Assembly: GCF_030408835.1 (NCBI RefSeq)
Contig: NZ_CP047357.1
Location: forward strand, 1,426,001 to 1,490,000
DNA: 64,000 nucleotides
Source of the DNA: Corynebacterium freneyi
GTDB lineage: Bacteria > Actinomycetota > Actinomycetes > Mycobacteriales > Mycobacteriaceae
Direction: 5' to 3'
This document shows positions 35,592-47,282 of this stretch, piece by piece. The notes under the pieces are model-generated. The model ran no database searches and was not told where the DNA came from. It saw only the letters and a list, made by a program, of their open reading frames with translations. Position 1 is the first letter of the stretch. Every line of letters begins with the position of its first letter. The position numbers were made by a program, and so were the translations under genes.

Positions 35592-35667
35592 TGCCATCGA
35601 CGCGCGCCCGGACGGGCGCACGATCTCGGTTAACTCTTACAGGCAAAGCTTTGGAAGGACCCCAATA

Positions 35668-37509
35668 GTGCTGCGTACGCATCTCGCCGGCGAGCTCCGC
35701 GCCGACCAGGCCGGACAGACCGTCACCCTCACGGGTTGGGTGGCCCGCCGCCGCGACCACGGTGGCGTCATCTTCATCGACCTGCGCGACCGTTCGGGTC
35801 TGGCCCAGGTCGTTTTCCGCGAAAGCGAGGTCGCCGAACGCGCCCATCACCTGCGCAGCGAGTACTGCGTGCGGGTGACGGGCGTCGTCGAGAAGCGGCC
35901 GGAGGGGTCGGAGAACCCGAACCTGGCGTCGGGTGACGTCGAGCTCAACGTCACCGAGCTGGAGATCCTCAACGAGTCGGCGGCCCTGCCGTTCCAGCTC
36001 GACGACGCGTCGAGCGCCAACGAGGTCGGCGAGGAAACCCGACTGAAGTACCGCTACCTGGACCTGCGTCGCGAGGGCCCGGCGAAGATCATGCGCCTGC
36101 GTGCCGCGATGAACCGCGCGGCCCGCAAGGTGCTGGACTCGCACGACTTCACCGAGATCGAAACTCCGACGCTGACGCGCTCCACCCCGGAGGGCGCCCG
36201 CGACTTCCTGGTTCCGGCCCGTCTGAAGCCGGGTTCGTTCTACGCCCTGCCGCAGTCGCCCCAGCTGTTCAAGCAGCTGCTGATGGTCGGCGGCATGGAG
36301 CGCTACTACCAGATCGCCCGCTGCTACCGCGACGAGGACTTCCGCGCCGACCGTCAGCCGGAGTTCACCCAGCTCGACGTCGAGATGAGCTTCGTCGAGC
36401 AGGACGACGTCATCGCCCTGGCCGAGGAGATCCTCACCGCCGTGTGGCGCGAGGGCGGCTACGAGATCACCACCCCGATCCCGCGGATGACCTACCGCGA
36501 GGCGATGGAGAAGTACGGCTCCGACAAGCCGGACCTGCGCTTCGACATCCAGCTGACCGACTGCACCGAGTTCTTCAAGGACACGACCTTCCGCGTGTTC
36601 AAGAACGAGTACGTCGGTGCCGTCGTGATGGACGGCGGGGCCTCCCAGCCGCGTCGTCAGCTCGACGCGTGGCAGGAGTGGGCCAAGCAGCGCGGCGCCA
36701 AGGGCCTGGCGTACATCCTCGTCGGCGAGGACGGGGAGCTGGCCGGCCCGGTGGCCAAGAACATCACCGACGCCGAGCGCGAGGGCATCGCCGCCCACGT
36801 CGGCGCGAAGCCGGGCGACTGCATCTTCTTCGCCGCCGGCGACACCAAGTCGGCGCGTGCGCTGTTGGGCGCGGCCCGCGGCGCCATCGCCGAGAAGCTG
36901 GGCCTGATCAAGGAAGGCGACTGGGCCTTCACCTGGGTCGTCGACGCCCCGATGTTCGAGCCCGCCGCCGACGCCGCCGCCTCCGGTGACGTCGCCCTGG
37001 GCCACTCCGCCTGGACCGCCGTGCACCACGCGTTCACGTCGCCGAAGCCGGAGCACCTGGCCACCTTCGACAAGAAGCCGGGCGAGGCGCTGGCCTACGC
37101 GTACGACATCGTGTGCAACGGCAACGAGATCGGCGGCGGCTCCATCCGCATCCACCGCCAGGACGTGCAGAAGCGCGTGTTCGAGGTCATGGGCATCTCC
37201 GACGAGGAGGCCCACGAGAAGTTCGGCTTCCTGCTCGACGCCTTCGCCTTCGGCGCCCCGCCGCACGGCGGCATCGCGTTCGGATGGGACCGCATCGTCT
37301 CGCTGCTGGCGGGCGTGGAGTCGATCCGCGAGACCATCGCCTTCCCGAAGTCCGGCGGCGGCGTCGACCCGCTGACCGACGCCCCGGCGCCGGTGACCGC
37401 CCAGCAGCGCAAGGAGTCCGGCATCGACTTCAAGCCGAAGGCGGACAAGAAGCAGGAGCAGGGCCAGAACCAGCAGGGCAAGAAGCAGCCGCAGGACACC
37501 AAGCAGTAG
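35668..37509 (+). CDS. aspS: Aspartyl-tRNA synthetase
   Basis: A 613-residue bacterial-type class IIb synthetase. An N-terminal OB fold ([21 protein letters not shown]), the motif 2 region [20 protein letters not shown], the GAD insertion domain and the motif 3 region [13 protein letters not shown] are all present. Actinobacterial enzymes of this kind are often non-discriminating and also charge tRNA-Asn for later amidation. The last 40 residues are a Lys/Gln-rich tail. The GTG start follows a GGAAGG site. Confidence 0.96.
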   Translation: MLRTHLAGELRADQAGQTVTLTGWVARRRDHGGVIFIDLRDRSGLAQVVFRESEVAERAHHLRSEYCVRVTGVVEKRPEGSENPNLASGDVELNVTELEILNESAALPFQLDDASSANEVGEETRLKYRYLDLRREGPAKIMRLRAAMNRAARKVLDSHDFTEIETPTLTRSTPEGARDFLVPARLKPGSFYALPQSPQLFKQLLMVGGMERYYQIARCYRDEDFRADRQPEFTQLDVEMSFVEQDDVIALAEEILTAVWREGGYEITTPIPRMTYREAMEKYGSDKPDLRFDIQLTDCTEFFKDTTFRVFKNEYVGAVVMDGGASQPRRQLDAWQEWAKQRGAKGLAYILVGEDGELAGPVAKNITDAEREGIAAHVGAKPGDCIFFAAGDTKSARALLGAARGAIAEKLGLIKEGDWAFTWVVDAPMFEPAADAAASGDVALGHSAWTAVHHAFTSPKPEHLATFDKKPGEALAYAYDIVCNGNEIGGGSIRIHRQDVQKRVFEVMGISDEEAHEKFGFLLDAFAFGAPPHGGIAFGWDRIVSLLAGVESIRETIAFPKSGGGVDPLTDAPAPVTAQQRKESGIDFKPKADKKQEQGQNQQGKKQPQDTKQ

Positions 37510-37522
37510 GCCCTCGGCGGAA

Positions 37523-37543
37523 CCCGGCCACACGCGGGCCGGG
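37523..37543 (+). terminator. GC hairpin after aspS
   Basis: A 7-bp stem CCCGGCC/GGCCGGG with a 7-nt loop, 14 nt after the aspS stop. No T-run follows. Confidence 0.35.
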
Positions 37544-37591
37544 GAACGCCGGAGCACATACGACGACGGCGGGCGCGAGCCCGAGGAGATC

Positions 37592-38797
37592 ATGGAAGCC
37601 CACGACAATCAGAGCAACGAGCACGACGTCGCGGACATCATCGCGACGGCCGGTGAGCTGCTGGCGTCCCGTTTCGGCGGACGGCCGGAGCTGACCGACC
37701 CGGAAGACCTCGGCGGTTCGAGCCGGGCGATGGTCGTGCGGCTCCGCGTGTCTCCGAACCCGTTCCTGCCGGTGCGGTCGCTCGTCGTCAAGCGCATGCC
37801 GGAATCCTCCGCCGCCGGCGCCGACCCGGCGCTGCTGCGGGAGATCGTGGCGTACCAGTTCGCCACGTCGCTGCCCGAGGACGTCCGCCCCGGCCCCGAG
37901 TTGCTGGCGCATGACGTGGCGGAGCGGATCATCGTGCTGTCCGACGCCGGTGACGCGCCGACGTTGGCCGAAGTCCTCGAAACCGGCGACGCCGACACGC
38001 GTCCGCGGGCGCTGCGGTCGTTGGGTGCCGCGCTGGGGCGGATGCACGCGGGCACGGCGGAGCGCGAGGACGGCTTCAACACCCTGATGTCGCGCATGTG
38101 GTCGCGGCACCGGGGCGACGAGGACGTGTCCGGCGAGCGCGACCGCGGTATCGTCCGGGCCATCGGGGTCGGCATGGAGCGCCTCGAAAACGCGGGTCTG
38201 CCCGTCACCGACGGGGTACGTCGCCTGGCCGGAGACGCCGCCCGTCGGATCTCCTCGGGCCACCACCGCGCGTTCACGCCGTTCGACCTGGCGCCCGACA
38301 ACATCCTCATGGCCAGTCGCGTGTCCTTCCTCGACTACGAGTGGGCGGGCTTCCGCGACGCCACCTTCGACGTCGCCAGCGTCATCGCAGGCTTCCCGCT
38401 GCACGTGTTCACCGAACCGCCGACGCCGGAGGAAACCGACGTCTTCGTCCGCTCCTGGGTCGAAGAAGTCCGCCTGCCGTGGCCGGAGGTGGTCGGCGAA
38501 CAGCACCTGCGCACGCGCCTGATGACGGCGCTGCTCGGCTGGACGCTCATCACCGTCACCATCCTCCACTTCGGTTCGCCGCAGGCGGCGCTGACCGCCG
38601 GTGCGGAAACTCCGGAGGGCGAACGCGACGAGCCGTTGGCGGGACGGGGCGAGGCGTTGGGCGGCGGAGCGTTGGAACGCCGTGATCTGCTGGCCACGGC
38701 CCGCGCCCTGGAATCGTTCTCCGCCGGCTGCGAAGACCCGCGGGCCGGCGAGGTCGGCGACTTCGCGCGCGCGATCATCGAGTTCGTCGCGGAGTAA
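37592..38797 (+). CDS. Phosphotransferase-fold (APH-like) protein
   Basis: A 401-residue kinase-fold protein. The catalytic-loop equivalent reads FDLAPDNILM, lacking the usual His of HxD but keeping Asp and Asn. The metal-binding loop reads FLDYEWAGF. An N-terminal lobe with VVKRMPES supplies the likely ATP-binding lysine. It lies 82 nt after aspS. The substrate is unknown, and the altered catalytic motif makes activity less certain. It contains one copy of the 11-mer CGTCGTCAAGC as a Val-Val-Lys stretch. Confidence 0.72.
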   Translation: MEAHDNQSNEHDVADIIATAGELLASRFGGRPELTDPEDLGGSSRAMVVRLRVSPNPFLPVRSLVVKRMPESSAAGADPALLREIVAYQFATSLPEDVRPGPELLAHDVAERIIVLSDAGDAPTLAEVLETGDADTRPRALRSLGAALGRMHAGTAEREDGFNTLMSRMWSRHRGDEDVSGERDRGIVRAIGVGMERLENAGLPVTDGVRRLAGDAARRISSGHHRAFTPFDLAPDNILMASRVSFLDYEWAGFRDATFDVASVIAGFPLHVFTEPPTPEETDVFVRSWVEEVRLPWPEVVGEQHLRTRLMTALLGWTLITVTILHFGSPQAALTAGAETPEGERDEPLAGRGEALGGGALERRDLLATARALESFSAGCEDPRAGEVGDFARAIIEFVAE

Positions 38798-38815
38798 ACG
38801 GGAAGGGAGGCCGGC

Positions 38816-40225
38816 ATGGCGGGCGAGCCGGGGCTTTTCGACGACCCGGGGGCAGGCGGTTCAGCCGGTGCAGCTGGTTCAGCCGATGGAGTCAATGCCG
38901 ACGATTACTTCCATCCCGGGGCGCATGCGCCGCTGGCGGTGCGGATGCGGCCGCGCACCCTCGATGAGGTGGTGGGGCAGAAGCACCTGCTCGGCGACGG
39001 GGCGCCGCTGCGCCGACTGGTCGAGGGCGGGGGAGACACCTCGGTCATCCTCTTCGGGCCGCCCGGCACCGGCAAGACGACGCTGGCGAGCCTCATCTCC
39101 GCGTCGACGGGCCGACGTTTCGAGGCGCTGTCGGCGCTCAATGCCGGCGTGAAGGAAGTTCGCGCCGTCATCGAACGGGCCCGCAAGCACCTCGTCCGCG
39201 AGGGCGTGCAGACGGTGCTGTTCATCGATGAGGTGCACCGATTCTCCAAGACCCAACAAGACGCTCTGCTGGGGGCGGTGGAAAACCGCACGGTGCTCCT
39301 CGTCGCCGCGACGACCGAAAACCCGAGCTTCTCCGTCGTGTCGCCGCTGCTCAGCCGGTCGCTGCTGCTGCAGTTGGAGCCCCTGACCGACGACGACGTC
39401 GCCGAAGTCATCCGCCGCGCCGCCGTCGACGAACGGGGCCTGGGCGGGCGCATCACCATCACCGACGACGCCCTGCACCAGCTGGTGGCGCTCGCCGGCG
39501 GCGACGCCCGCCGCTCCCTGACCTACCTCGAGGCCGCCGCCGAGGCCGTGCCCGACGGCGGTGAACTCGACGAGGAAACCGTGCGGGCCTCCGTCAACCG
39601 GGCGGTGGTGCGCTACGACCGCGACGGCGACCAGCACTACGACGTCACCAGCGCCTTCATCAAGTCCGTCCGCGGCTCCGACGTCGACGCCGCGCTGCAC
39701 TACCTGGCCCGCATGATCGAAGGCGGGGAAGACCCCCGGTTCATCGCCCGGCGCATCATCATCCTGGCCAGCGAAGACATCGGCATGGCCGACCCGTCCT
39801 CCCTCCAAGTCGCCGTCGCCGCCGCCGAGGCCGTCCAGCTCATCGGCCTGCCCGAAGGCCGCCTGCCGCTGGCCCAGGCCGTCATCCACCTGGCCACCGC
39901 ACCGAAGTCGAACTCGGTCATCTCCGCCATCGACGCCGCCCTCAAGGACGTCCGCGCCGGAAAATACGGCGCCGTTCCCCCGCACCTGCGCGACGGCCAC
40001 TACAGCGGCGCCCGGGCATTGGGCAACGCCGTGGACTACCAATACCCGCACGACGACCCGAAAGGCGTCGTCAAGCAGCAATACCCGCCGGACCCGCTCG
40101 TCGACGCCGAATACTACCGGCCCGGCACCCACGGCCGGGAACGTGCGATGGGTGACCACCTCGCCACGCTGCGCGGCATCGTGCGAGGCAACAACCGGGG
40201 CACGACCCGGGGGAAGACGGAGTAA
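38816..40225 (+). CDS. rarA: Replication-associated recombination protein A (RarA/MgsA)
   Basis: A 469-residue AAA+ ATPase of the RarA/WRNIP1 family acting at stalled forks. A short Gly/Ala linker precedes the core. Walker A is GPPGTGKT (residues 81-88), Walker [10 protein letters not shown], sensor 1 AATTENPSF. The C-terminal MgsA domain includes [20 protein letters not shown] and the final HYSGARALG stretch. The aspS-rarA-alaS order is typical of actinobacteria. Confidence 0.95.
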   Translation: MAGEPGLFDDPGAGGSAGAAGSADGVNADDYFHPGAHAPLAVRMRPRTLDEVVGQKHLLGDGAPLRRLVEGGGDTSVILFGPPGTGKTTLASLISASTGRRFEALSALNAGVKEVRAVIERARKHLVREGVQTVLFIDEVHRFSKTQQDALLGAVENRTVLLVAATTENPSFSVVSPLLSRSLLLQLEPLTDDDVAEVIRRAAVDERGLGGRITITDDALHQLVALAGGDARRSLTYLEAAAEAVPDGGELDEETVRASVNRAVVRYDRDGDQHYDVTSAFIKSVRGSDVDAALHYLARMIEGGEDPRFIARRIIILASEDIGMADPSSLQVAVAAAEAVQLIGLPEGRLPLAQAVIHLATAPKSNSVISAIDAALKDVRAGKYGAVPPHLRDGHYSGARALGNAVDYQYPHDDPKGVVKQQYPPDPLVDAEYYRPGTHGRERAMGDHLATLRGIVRGNNRGTTRGKTE

Positions 40226-40240
40226 CTCCGGGCGAGGGGG

Positions 40241-40246
40241 TATGCT
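40241..40246 (+). promoter_or_regulatory. -10 box for alaS
   Basis: TATGCT lies 63 nt upstream of the alaS GTG. A small hairpin CGGAG-TAA-CTCCG (40219-40231) overlaps the rarA stop just before it. Confidence 0.5.
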
Positions 40247-40309
40247 GGCACGGCTATCGCCGCCACCCGGCGGCACCCACCATCGTCGTCACAGAGGAAC
40301 CCGACTGCC

Positions 40310-42970
40310 GTGCAGACCCATGAGATCCGGAAGCGCTTCATCGACCACTTCGTGAACGCGGGGCACGCCGAGGTCCCCAGCGCCTCGCTGATCCTCGAGG
40401 ACCCGGACCTTCTCTTCGTCAACGCCGGCATGGTGCCGTTCAAGCCCTACTTCCTCGGCGAACAGAACCCGCCGTTCCCCAACGGCACCGCGACGTCGAT
40501 CCAGAAGTGCGTGCGCACCCTCGACATCGAGGAAGTGGGCATCACCACCCGCCACAACACCTTCTTCCAGATGGCCGGCAACTTCTCCTTCGGCCAGTAC
40601 TTCAAGGAAGGCGCCATCAGCCATGCCTGGGCGCTGCTGACCAACCCGGTCGCCGACGGCGGCTACGGCCTCGACCCCGAGCGCCTGTGGGTCACCGTCT
40701 ACCTCGACGACGACGAGGCCGCGGAAATCTGGGAGAAGAAGATCGGCGTGCCCGCCGAACGGATCCAGCGCCTCGGCATGGCCGACAACTACTGGTCCAT
40801 GGGCGTGCCCGGCCCGTGCGGCCCCTGCTCCGAGATCTACTACGACCGCGGCCCCGAGCACGGCGCCGAGGGCGGACCCGCCGCCGACGACACCCGTTAC
40901 CTGGAGATCTGGAACCTGGTCTTCATGGAGAAGGAGCGCGGCCAGGGCACCGGCAAGGACTCCTTCGAAATCCTCGGCGACCTGCCGAAGAAGAACATCG
41001 ACACGGGCATGGGCGTCGAGCGCGTCGCCTGCCTGCTGCAGGGCGTCGACAACGTCTACGAAACCGACTTGCTGCGCCCCGTCATCGACGCCGCCGAGGA
41101 GATCACCGGCGCGAAGTACGAGGGCGGCGGCCAGGACGCCATCCGCTTCCGCGTCATCGCCGACCACTCCCGCACCGGCATGATGCTCATCCTCGACGGC
41201 GTCACCCCCTCCAACGAGGGCCGCGGCTACATCCTGCGCCGCCTGCTGCGCCGCATCATCCGTTCCGCCCGCCTGCTCGGCGCGACCGGCGAGACGATGG
41301 AGCGGTTCATGAACGTCATCATGGACACCATGACGCCGTCGTACCCGGAGATCGCCGAGGCCCGCGAGCGCATCATCCGCACCGCCGTCGCCGAGGAGCG
41401 CGCGTTCCTGAAGACCCTCGAGTCCGGCACCCACCGCTTCGACGAGGCCGCCGCCGCCCTCAAGCAGGAGGGGACGACGACGTTCTCCGGCCAGGAGGCG
41501 TTCACCCTCCACGACACCTACGGTTTCCCCATCGACCTGACGCTGGAGATGGCCGCCGAAGCCGGCCTGGAGGTCGACGTCGACGGGTTCGAAGCCGCCA
41601 TGAGCGAGCAGCGCGCCCGCGCCAAGGCCGACAACCTGGCCAAGAAGCACGGCCACGCCGACGTGTCGGTCTACCGCGACTGGGTGGACAACAACCCCAC
41701 CGAGTTCGTCGGCTTCACCGAGCTGACCGCCGACGCGACGATCCTCGGCCTGGTCATCGACGGCCAGTCGGTCACGCAGGCCCACGAGGGCGACGACGTC
41801 GAGGTCATCCTGGACGTGTCGCCGCTCTACGCGGAGGCCGGCGGCCAGACCGCCGACCGCGGTCGCCTGGTCGCCGGCGGCACGATCCTCGAGGTCGAGG
41901 ACGTGCAGAAGATCGGCAAGAAGCTGTGGGTGCACAAGTCGAAGGTCACCGCCGGCGGCGTGGAGCTGGGCCAGACCATCCGCGCCGAGGTCGACGAGGC
42001 GTGGCGCCACGGTGCCCGCCAGGCGCACACGGCGACGCACCTCATCCACGCGGCCCTGCGCGAGGTGCTGGGTCCCACGGCCGTGCAGGCCGGTTCGCTC
42101 AACCGCCCGGGCTACCTGCGCTTCGACTTCAACTACACCGAGCAGCTGACGCCGGAGCAGCTGGCGGAGATCTCCACGATCACCAACGAGGCCGTCGACT
42201 CCGACTTCGCGGTCAACACCATCGAGACCACGCTCGACGAGGCCAAGAAGATGGGCGCGATGGCGCTGTTCGGCGAGAACTACGGCAACGAGGTCCGCGT
42301 CGTCGAGATCGGCGGCCCGTTCTCCATCGAGCTGTGCGGTGGCACGCACACCGAACACACATCGCAGATCGGCCCGGTGGCGGTGCTGGGCGAGTCGTCG
42401 GTCGGTTCGGGCGCGCGCCGCATCGAGGCCTACTCGGGCATGGATTCCTTCCGGTACCTGTCCACCGAGCGGATGCTGGCGGAGCGCCTGGCCGCGGAGT
42501 TCAAGGTTCCGTCGGCGGAGTTGCCGGATCGCATCGCCTCGCTGGTCGATCGTCTGAAGGCGGCGGAGAAGCAGGTCGCGGATCTGCAGGCGGCCCGTTT
42601 GCTTGCCGACGCGCAGTCGCATCTGGACAAGGCGCGGGTCATCGGCGACGTGACGTTCCTCGGTCTGCAGCTGCCGGCCGGAACGCAGGCCAAGGACATT
42701 CGCGTGCTGGCCAACGATCTGCGCGGCCGTCTCAACGACCGTGCGGCGATCATCGCCCTGGCCGCGGAGTGCGACGGCAAGGCGCCGTTCGCCGTCGCCG
42801 TCACCGATTCGGCCGTCCAGGACGGTCACAAGGCCGGTGATCTGGTGAAGCTGCTCGGCGAGCGAATCGGCGGCCGGGGCGGCGGCAAGCCGCAGCTGGC
42901 GCAGGGCTCCGGTTCCGAGCCCGCCGGCATCGAGTCCGGTCTGGCCGCCATCGCGGACTCGCTGGGCTAG
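40310..42970 (+). CDS. alaS: Alanyl-tRNA synthetase
   Basis: An 886-residue multi-domain synthetase. The class II catalytic core opens with [22 protein letters not shown]. The editing domain has both zinc-site halves, HTATHLIH and [10 protein letters not shown] coiled-coil stretch and the C-Ala domain end with [13 protein letters not shown]. The start is GTG. The following gene begins 3 nt after the stop. Confidence 0.97.
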   Translation: MQTHEIRKRFIDHFVNAGHAEVPSASLILEDPDLLFVNAGMVPFKPYFLGEQNPPFPNGTATSIQKCVRTLDIEEVGITTRHNTFFQMAGNFSFGQYFKEGAISHAWALLTNPVADGGYGLDPERLWVTVYLDDDEAAEIWEKKIGVPAERIQRLGMADNYWSMGVPGPCGPCSEIYYDRGPEHGAEGGPAADDTRYLEIWNLVFMEKERGQGTGKDSFEILGDLPKKNIDTGMGVERVACLLQGVDNVYETDLLRPVIDAAEEITGAKYEGGGQDAIRFRVIADHSRTGMMLILDGVTPSNEGRGYILRRLLRRIIRSARLLGATGETMERFMNVIMDTMTPSYPEIAEARERIIRTAVAEERAFLKTLESGTHRFDEAAAALKQEGTTTFSGQEAFTLHDTYGFPIDLTLEMAAEAGLEVDVDGFEAAMSEQRARAKADNLAKKHGHADVSVYRDWVDNNPTEFVGFTELTADATILGLVIDGQSVTQAHEGDDVEVILDVSPLYAEAGGQTADRGRLVAGGTILEVEDVQKIGKKLWVHKSKVTAGGVELGQTIRAEVDEAWRHGARQAHTATHLIHAALREVLGPTAVQAGSLNRPGYLRFDFNYTEQLTPEQLAEISTITNEAVDSDFAVNTIETTLDEAKKMGAMALFGENYGNEVRVVEIGGPFSIELCGGTHTEHTSQIGPVAVLGESSVGSGARRIEAYSGMDSFRYLSTERMLAERLAAEFKVPSAELPDRIASLVDRLKAAEKQVADLQAARLLADAQSHLDKARVIGDVTFLGLQLPAGTQAKDIRVLANDLRGRLNDRAAIIALAAECDGKAPFAVAVTDSAVQDGHKAGDLVKLLGERIGGRGGGKPQLAQGSGSEPAGIESGLAAIADSLG

Positions 42971-42973
42971 ATC

Positions 42974-43477
42974 GTGGCGAAGCTCGAGATCGACCGTCCG
43001 GGGGCCGATGACCCGGGCCGCGGACGGCGGCTCGGCATCGACGTCGGGGACGTGCGCGTTGGCGTGGCGATGTCCGATCCGGACGGTCTTCTGGCCACGC
43101 CCGTGGAGACCATCGCACGGGAGACCGGCCGGCGGGGCCCCGACGGGGCGGACATCGACCGCCTGGTGGAACTGGCCGAGGAGCTCGACGTGGTGGAGAT
43201 CGTCATCGGCCTGCCCCTCATGCTCGACGGCACGCCCGGCACGTCCGCCCGCAAAGCGGGGGATGTCGCGTTCCGGCTGCGCCGCCGTTTGGGGGAGGGG
43301 GTCTGCATCCGGTTGGCTGATGAACGCATGACCACCGTGATGGCGCAATCCCGGCTTCACCAGGCCGGACGCGACGTCAAGGCCGGTCGTGGCGTCATCG
43401 ACCAAGCGGCGGCGGTGGAGATTCTGCAGTCGTGGCTGGATCAGCGGCGTGATTTTTTGCGCGACACTCGTGACTGA
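42974..43477 (+). CDS. yqgF: Putative pre-16S rRNA nuclease / Holliday junction resolvase-like YqgF
   Basis: A 167-residue RNase H-fold protein. [20 protein letters not shown] holds the first catalytic Asp, [11 protein letters not shown] is the family glycine loop, and [10 protein letters not shown] and [14 protein letters not shown] carry the remaining acidic residues. The family processes the 5' end of 16S rRNA. The GTG start is 3 nt after alaS, and mltG follows, a standard actinobacterial arrangement. Confidence 0.93.
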   Translation: MAKLEIDRPGADDPGRGRRLGIDVGDVRVGVAMSDPDGLLATPVETIARETGRRGPDGADIDRLVELAEELDVVEIVIGLPLMLDGTPGTSARKAGDVAFRLRRRLGEGVCIRLADERMTTVMAQSRLHQAGRDVKAGRGVIDQAAAVEILQSWLDQRRDFLRDTRD

Positions 43478-43569
43478 AATGTGACAATCGTCGCCGATAT
43501 GGGGGAGAATCAACAAGATTGCGCCGACCACCGCCTGCGGTCGGATCCCCGTCCCCCGAGGAGACCGAG

Positions 43570-44775
43570 ATGAGCACTGGCCCGAAGTCGGCCACCCGGA
43601 ACACGAAGGCACCGAAGCCCGCGCGGGGTCGGCGCCCCCGAGTTCGCCGTCGGCAGACGGCGGTGGCCATCAACGTCGTCTCGGTGTTGTTGAGCGTGAT
43701 CATCCTCGCCGGCGTCGGCTTCCTGTGGATGCGCGGTGGGGTAGCGGGGGACTTCACCGGCGAGGGCAACGGCGAGACCGTGGTCGTCGAGGTCGCGCAG
43801 GGGTCGTCGCTGTCCGATTTGTCGTCGGAGCTGACCGAGATGGGCGTCGTCGCCACCGAGGGCGCGTTCATTTCCGCGGCGAACAACCACGACCGTTCGG
43901 GTGAGCTGCAGCCCGGGTTCTACCGCCTGGAGAAGAAGATGTCGGCGGCCGCCGCGGTCGACGCGTTGCTCGATCCGACCAACCAGGCCGGCACGGTGGA
44001 CATCCCCACCGGCACGCGCCTGGCCGACACCCACATCGTCGCCTCGGATGACGTGCGCAAGGGCATCTTCACCCTCATTTCGGAGGCGTCGTGCATGGGC
44101 GACGACGAGTGCATCACGGTCGACGAGCTGAAGCAGGCGGCCGGCACGATGGACCTGGCGAAGCTGAGCGTTCCCGAGTGGGCCACGGCGGAGGTCGGCG
44201 CCCGTGGTGACGACCCGCGCCGCATCGAGGGCCTGATCACGCCGGGCGTGCACCAGTTCAACCCGCAGGCCTCCGCCGGCGAGGTGCTGTCGACGCTGGT
44301 GAAGGAGTCGGCGGCCCGTTACGAGCAGACCGGCCTGGAGGCGTCGGCGGCGCGGGTGGGCCTGTCGCCGTACGAGCTCATCACCGCCGCGTCGCTGATC
44401 CAGATGGAGGCGCCGGACGGCGACTTCGAGAAGGTCGCCCGGGTGATCCTCAACCGCCTGGACGAGCCGATGCGCATGCAGTTCGACTCGACGGTCAACT
44501 ACGACCTGCCGGACCAGGAGGTCGCCACCACCGACGAGGACCGCGCCCGCGAGACGGCGTGGAACACCTACGCCAAGGATGGTCTGCCGGAGACGCCGAT
44601 CGCGTCGCCGTCCATCGAGGCGATCACTGCGATGGAGAACCCGGCCGATGGCCCGTGGCTGTACTTCGTCACGGTGGACAAGGACGGCCGCACGGTGTTC
44701 ACGACGACGTTCGAGGAGCACCAGGCGGCGATCCGGGAGTCCATCGACAACGGCGTCCTGGACTCGAACCGATGA
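43570..44775 (+). CDS. mltG: Endolytic murein transglycosylase MltG
   Basis: A 401-residue single-pass membrane protein (helix about residues 28-50) that cleaves nascent peptidoglycan. A LysM-like region follows the helix. The catalytic Glu lies in AASLIQMEAP, and the C-terminal substrate groove has NTYAKDGLPETPIASPS. The ATG at 43570 follows AGGAG; the longer in-frame extension is unlikely. The stop overlaps the aroE start (ATGA). Confidence 0.93.
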   Translation: MSTGPKSATRNTKAPKPARGRRPRVRRRQTAVAINVVSVLLSVIILAGVGFLWMRGGVAGDFTGEGNGETVVVEVAQGSSLSDLSSELTEMGVVATEGAFISAANNHDRSGELQPGFYRLEKKMSAAAAVDALLDPTNQAGTVDIPTGTRLADTHIVASDDVRKGIFTLISEASCMGDDECITVDELKQAAGTMDLAKLSVPEWATAEVGARGDDPRRIEGLITPGVHQFNPQASAGEVLSTLVKESAARYEQTGLEASAARVGLSPYELITAASLIQMEAPDGDFEKVARVILNRLDEPMRMQFDSTVNYDLPDQEVATTDEDRARETAWNTYAKDGLPETPIASPSIEAITAMENPADGPWLYFVTVDKDGRTVFTTTFEEHQAAIRESIDNGVLDSNR

Positions 44776-45587
44776 TCGCCCATCGCGCCGCCGTCCTGGG
44801 TGATCCGGTGGAGCATTCCCGGTCGCCGCTGATCCACAACGCCGGGTATGCGGCGCTGGGGCTGGACGACTGGGAATACGGCCGGTTCCGGTGCACGGCG
44901 GAGGACCTGCCGCGCGTCGTGGGGGAGGCCGACGAGTCCTACGCCGGTTTTTCTGTGACGATGCCGGGCAAGTTCGCGGCGCTGGAGTTCGCTAACGTGG
45001 CCACCGACCGCGCCCGCGCCATCGGTTCGGCCAACACGTTGGTGCGCACCGCCGACGGGTGGCGGGCGGACAACACCGACTGCGACGGCGTCACGGGCGC
45101 CCTGCGCGAGTTGGGGGCGACGGGTTTGTCGGACGGACGCGCGGTGCTCGTCGGCGCGGGCGGTACGGCCCGCCCGGCGTTGTGGGCTCTGGCGCAGGCC
45201 GGGGTCACGCACGTGTCGGCGGTGGCCCGCTCGGAGCGGGTTTACGCGCTCGAGCCGTTGGCCGCCCAACTCGGCGTCGGCTTCACGTGGGTGCCGTTCA
45301 CGGCGCCGAATCTCGCCGACGTCGCCGGCGCGGCCGATGTGCTGGTCTCCACCGTCCCATCCGAGGCGTTGGAAAGCTACGCCGGACCCTTGGCGCGCGC
45401 GCCGCGCATTCTCGACGTCATCTACGATCCGTGGCCGACGCCGCTGGTGGAGGCCGCGGACCGCGCCGGTCACGTCGCCCTGGGCGGCCTGACCATGCTG
45501 CTGCATCAGGCGTTGGGCCAGTTCGAGCAGTTCACCGGCCGTCCGGCTCCGGAGGCCGCCATGCGCGAGGCCGCGTTTTCCGGTTAA
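44772..45587 (+). CDS. aroE: Shikimate dehydrogenase
   Basis: A 271-residue NADPH-dependent enzyme of aromatic amino-acid synthesis. The substrate motif is SRSPLIHN and the catalytic Lys sits in FSVTMPGK. The usual NTDGxG appears as NTDCDG. The dinucleotide loop is VLVGAGGTARPAL. The ATG overlaps the mltG stop, which places it first in the aro cluster. Confidence 0.94.
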   Translation: MIAHRAAVLGDPVEHSRSPLIHNAGYAALGLDDWEYGRFRCTAEDLPRVVGEADESYAGFSVTMPGKFAALEFANVATDRARAIGSANTLVRTADGWRADNTDCDGVTGALRELGATGLSDGRAVLVGAGGTARPALWALAQAGVTHVSAVARSERVYALEPLAAQLGVGFTWVPFTAPNLADVAGAADVLVSTVPSEALESYAGPLARAPRILDVIYDPWPTPLVEAADRAGHVALGGLTMLLHQALGQFEQFTGRPAPEAAMREAAFSG

Positions 45588-45596
45588 CTTCCCCGC

Positions 45597-46046
45597 ATGG
45601 GGTGCATGGGGTGGGGGAACGTCGCGTGGCTGGCGTGCGCGTGCGCGTACGTGGTCTGGGCCGCGTGGTTGTCGTGGCATGACCTGTCGTCGCGTCGGCT
45701 GCCGGATCGGCTGACGCTTCCGGCGGTGCCCGTGGCGGCGCTTGCCTCGCTTTACGACGACTCATTCGCCTCATTCGCCGCGGGCGCCCTGATCTGGTCG
45801 GGCGGGTACGCGGCGGTGGGCGTCGTCAAGCCGGGGGTGATGGGCGGCGGCGACGTGAAACTGGCGCTCACGCTGGGCGGCCTCACCGGCTGGCTGGCCG
45901 GGATGCCGGGGACGCTGCTGGCCATGGTCGCCGCCGGTACGCTCACCGCGGCGGCGGGCGTCGCCACCCGGAGAACAGCCCTGCCACACGGCCCGTCGAT
46001 GCTGATCGCCTGCGCGGGGGCCGCGCTCGGGGGACCAATGACGTGA
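45597..46046 (+). CDS. Prepilin peptidase-like A24 membrane protein
   Basis: A 149-residue membrane protein of the CpaA/TadV type, lacking the N-terminal methylase domain. The two active-site aspartates are plausible in SWHDLSSRRLPD and in VMGGGDVKLAL (the GxGD motif). Four to five hydrophobic segments are visible. No pilus genes are nearby. It sits between aroE and aroC, a placement also seen in mycobacteria and corynebacteria, so its substrate is encoded elsewhere. Confidence 0.82.
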   Translation: MGCMGWGNVAWLACACAYVVWAAWLSWHDLSSRRLPDRLTLPAVPVAALASLYDDSFASFAAGALIWSGGYAAVGVVKPGVMGGGDVKLALTLGGLTGWLAGMPGTLLAMVAAGTLTAAAGVATRRTALPHGPSMLIACAGAALGGPMT

Positions 46047-46064
46047 CGTCCGTTACGGACATGA

Positions 46065-46070
46065 GATGAT
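46065..46070 (+). promoter_or_regulatory. Possible -10 box for leaderless aroC
   Basis: GATGAT lies 6 nt before the aroC ATG. An imperfect inverted repeat centred on 46052-46054 (GTCCG-TTA-CGGAC) lies just upstream and could be an operator. Confidence 0.35.
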
Positions 46071-46076
46071 GTGCGC

Positions 46077-47270
46077 ATGCTTCGATGGACCACCGCAGGA
46101 GAATCGCACGGGCAGGCGCTCGTCGCCATGGTCGAGGGCGCCCCCGCCGACATCCCCGTCACCCGGGAGGAGATCTCCCGGCAGCTCGCGCGGCGACGCC
46201 TCGGCTACGGCCGCGGCGCCCGCATGAAGTTCGAGGCCGACGAGGTCACCCTGCTCGGCGGCGTCCGCCACGGCCGCACGCTCGGCTCGCCGGTGGCCAT
46301 CATGATCGGCAACACCGAATGGCCCAAGTGGACCACCGTCATGAGCGCCGACCCGGTCGACCCCGCCGAGCTCGACACCGCCCGCGGCGCCACCCTGACC
46401 CGCCCGCGACCGGGCCACGCCGACTTCAACGGCATGCTCAAGTACGACCACACCGACGCCCGCAACATCCTCGAGCGGTCCTCGGCGCGTGAAACCGCCG
46501 CCCGCGTCGCCGCCGGCACCGTCGCCCGGTCGATCCTGCGCGAGGCGCTGGGCGTCGAGGTCGTCAGCCACGTCATCTCCATCGGCGCCTCCGAGCCGTA
46601 CGAGGGCGAGCTGCCGACGATCGCCGACCGCGACGCCATCGACGCCTCTCCCGTGCGCGCCTTCTCGAAGGAGGCCGAGGAGTCGATGGTCGCCGAGATC
46701 GAGGCCGCGAAGAAGCAGGGCGACACTCTCGGCGGCATCGTCGAGGTCGTCGTCCACGGCCTGCCCATCGGGCTCGGCTCGCACGTGTCCGGTGACGCGC
46801 GCCTGGACGCGCAGCTGGCGTCGGCGCTGATGGGCATTCAGTCCGTCAAGGGCGTCGAAATCGGCGACGGCTTCGAGGAGGCGCGCCGCCGTGGCACGCA
46901 GGCCCACGACGAGTTGGTCCGCGTCGAGGGCGGCGCCGGCGTCGACCGCGTGACCAACCGCGCCGGCGGCCTGGAGGGTGGCATGACCAACGGCCAGCCG
47001 CTGGTGGTGCGCGCCGCCCTGAAGCCGATCTCCACCGTCCCGCGCGCCCTGAAGACCGTGGACATGGCCTCCGGCAAGGCCGCCACGGCGATCCACCAGC
47101 GCTCCGACGTGTGCGCGGTGCCCGCCGGCGGCGTCGTCGCCGAATCCATGGTCGCCCTGACCCTGGCGCGCGCGGTCACCGAGAAGTTCGGCGGCGACTC
47201 GCTGGTCGAGCTGCGCCGCAACGTCGACGGTTACCTCGCCCAGGTCGCGGACCGTCTGGACTGGGAGTAG
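46077..47270 (+). CDS. aroC: Chorismate synthase
   Basis: A 397-residue FMN-dependent enzyme making chorismate from EPSP. The family signature [14 protein letters not shown], the region [31 protein letters not shown] and the final region [14 protein letters not shown] are recognisable. ATG 46077 gives the standard N-terminus [12 protein letters not shown]; a GTG two codons earlier is less likely. Confidence 0.96.
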   Translation: MLRWTTAGESHGQALVAMVEGAPADIPVTREEISRQLARRRLGYGRGARMKFEADEVTLLGGVRHGRTLGSPVAIMIGNTEWPKWTTVMSADPVDPAELDTARGATLTRPRPGHADFNGMLKYDHTDARNILERSSARETAARVAAGTVARSILREALGVEVVSHVISIGASEPYEGELPTIADRDAIDASPVRAFSKEAEESMVAEIEAAKKQGDTLGGIVEVVVHGLPIGLGSHVSGDARLDAQLASALMGIQSVKGVEIGDGFEEARRRGTQAHDELVRVEGGAGVDRVTNRAGGLEGGMTNGQPLVVRAALKPISTVPRALKTVDMASGKAATAIHQRSDVCAVPAGGVVAESMVALTLARAVTEKFGGDSLVELRRNVDGYLAQVADRLDWE

Positions 47271-47282
47271 GTTTCGGCAACG

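Noticed and set aside
40289..43612. A 1107-codon minus-strand frame opposite alaS and yqgF
   Set aside because: Shadow of conserved synthetase codons; no recognisable protein features.
45597..46046. Type IV pilus or Tad locus
   Set aside because: Only the prepilin-peptidase-like gene is present; no pilin, ATPase or secretin gene lies nearby.
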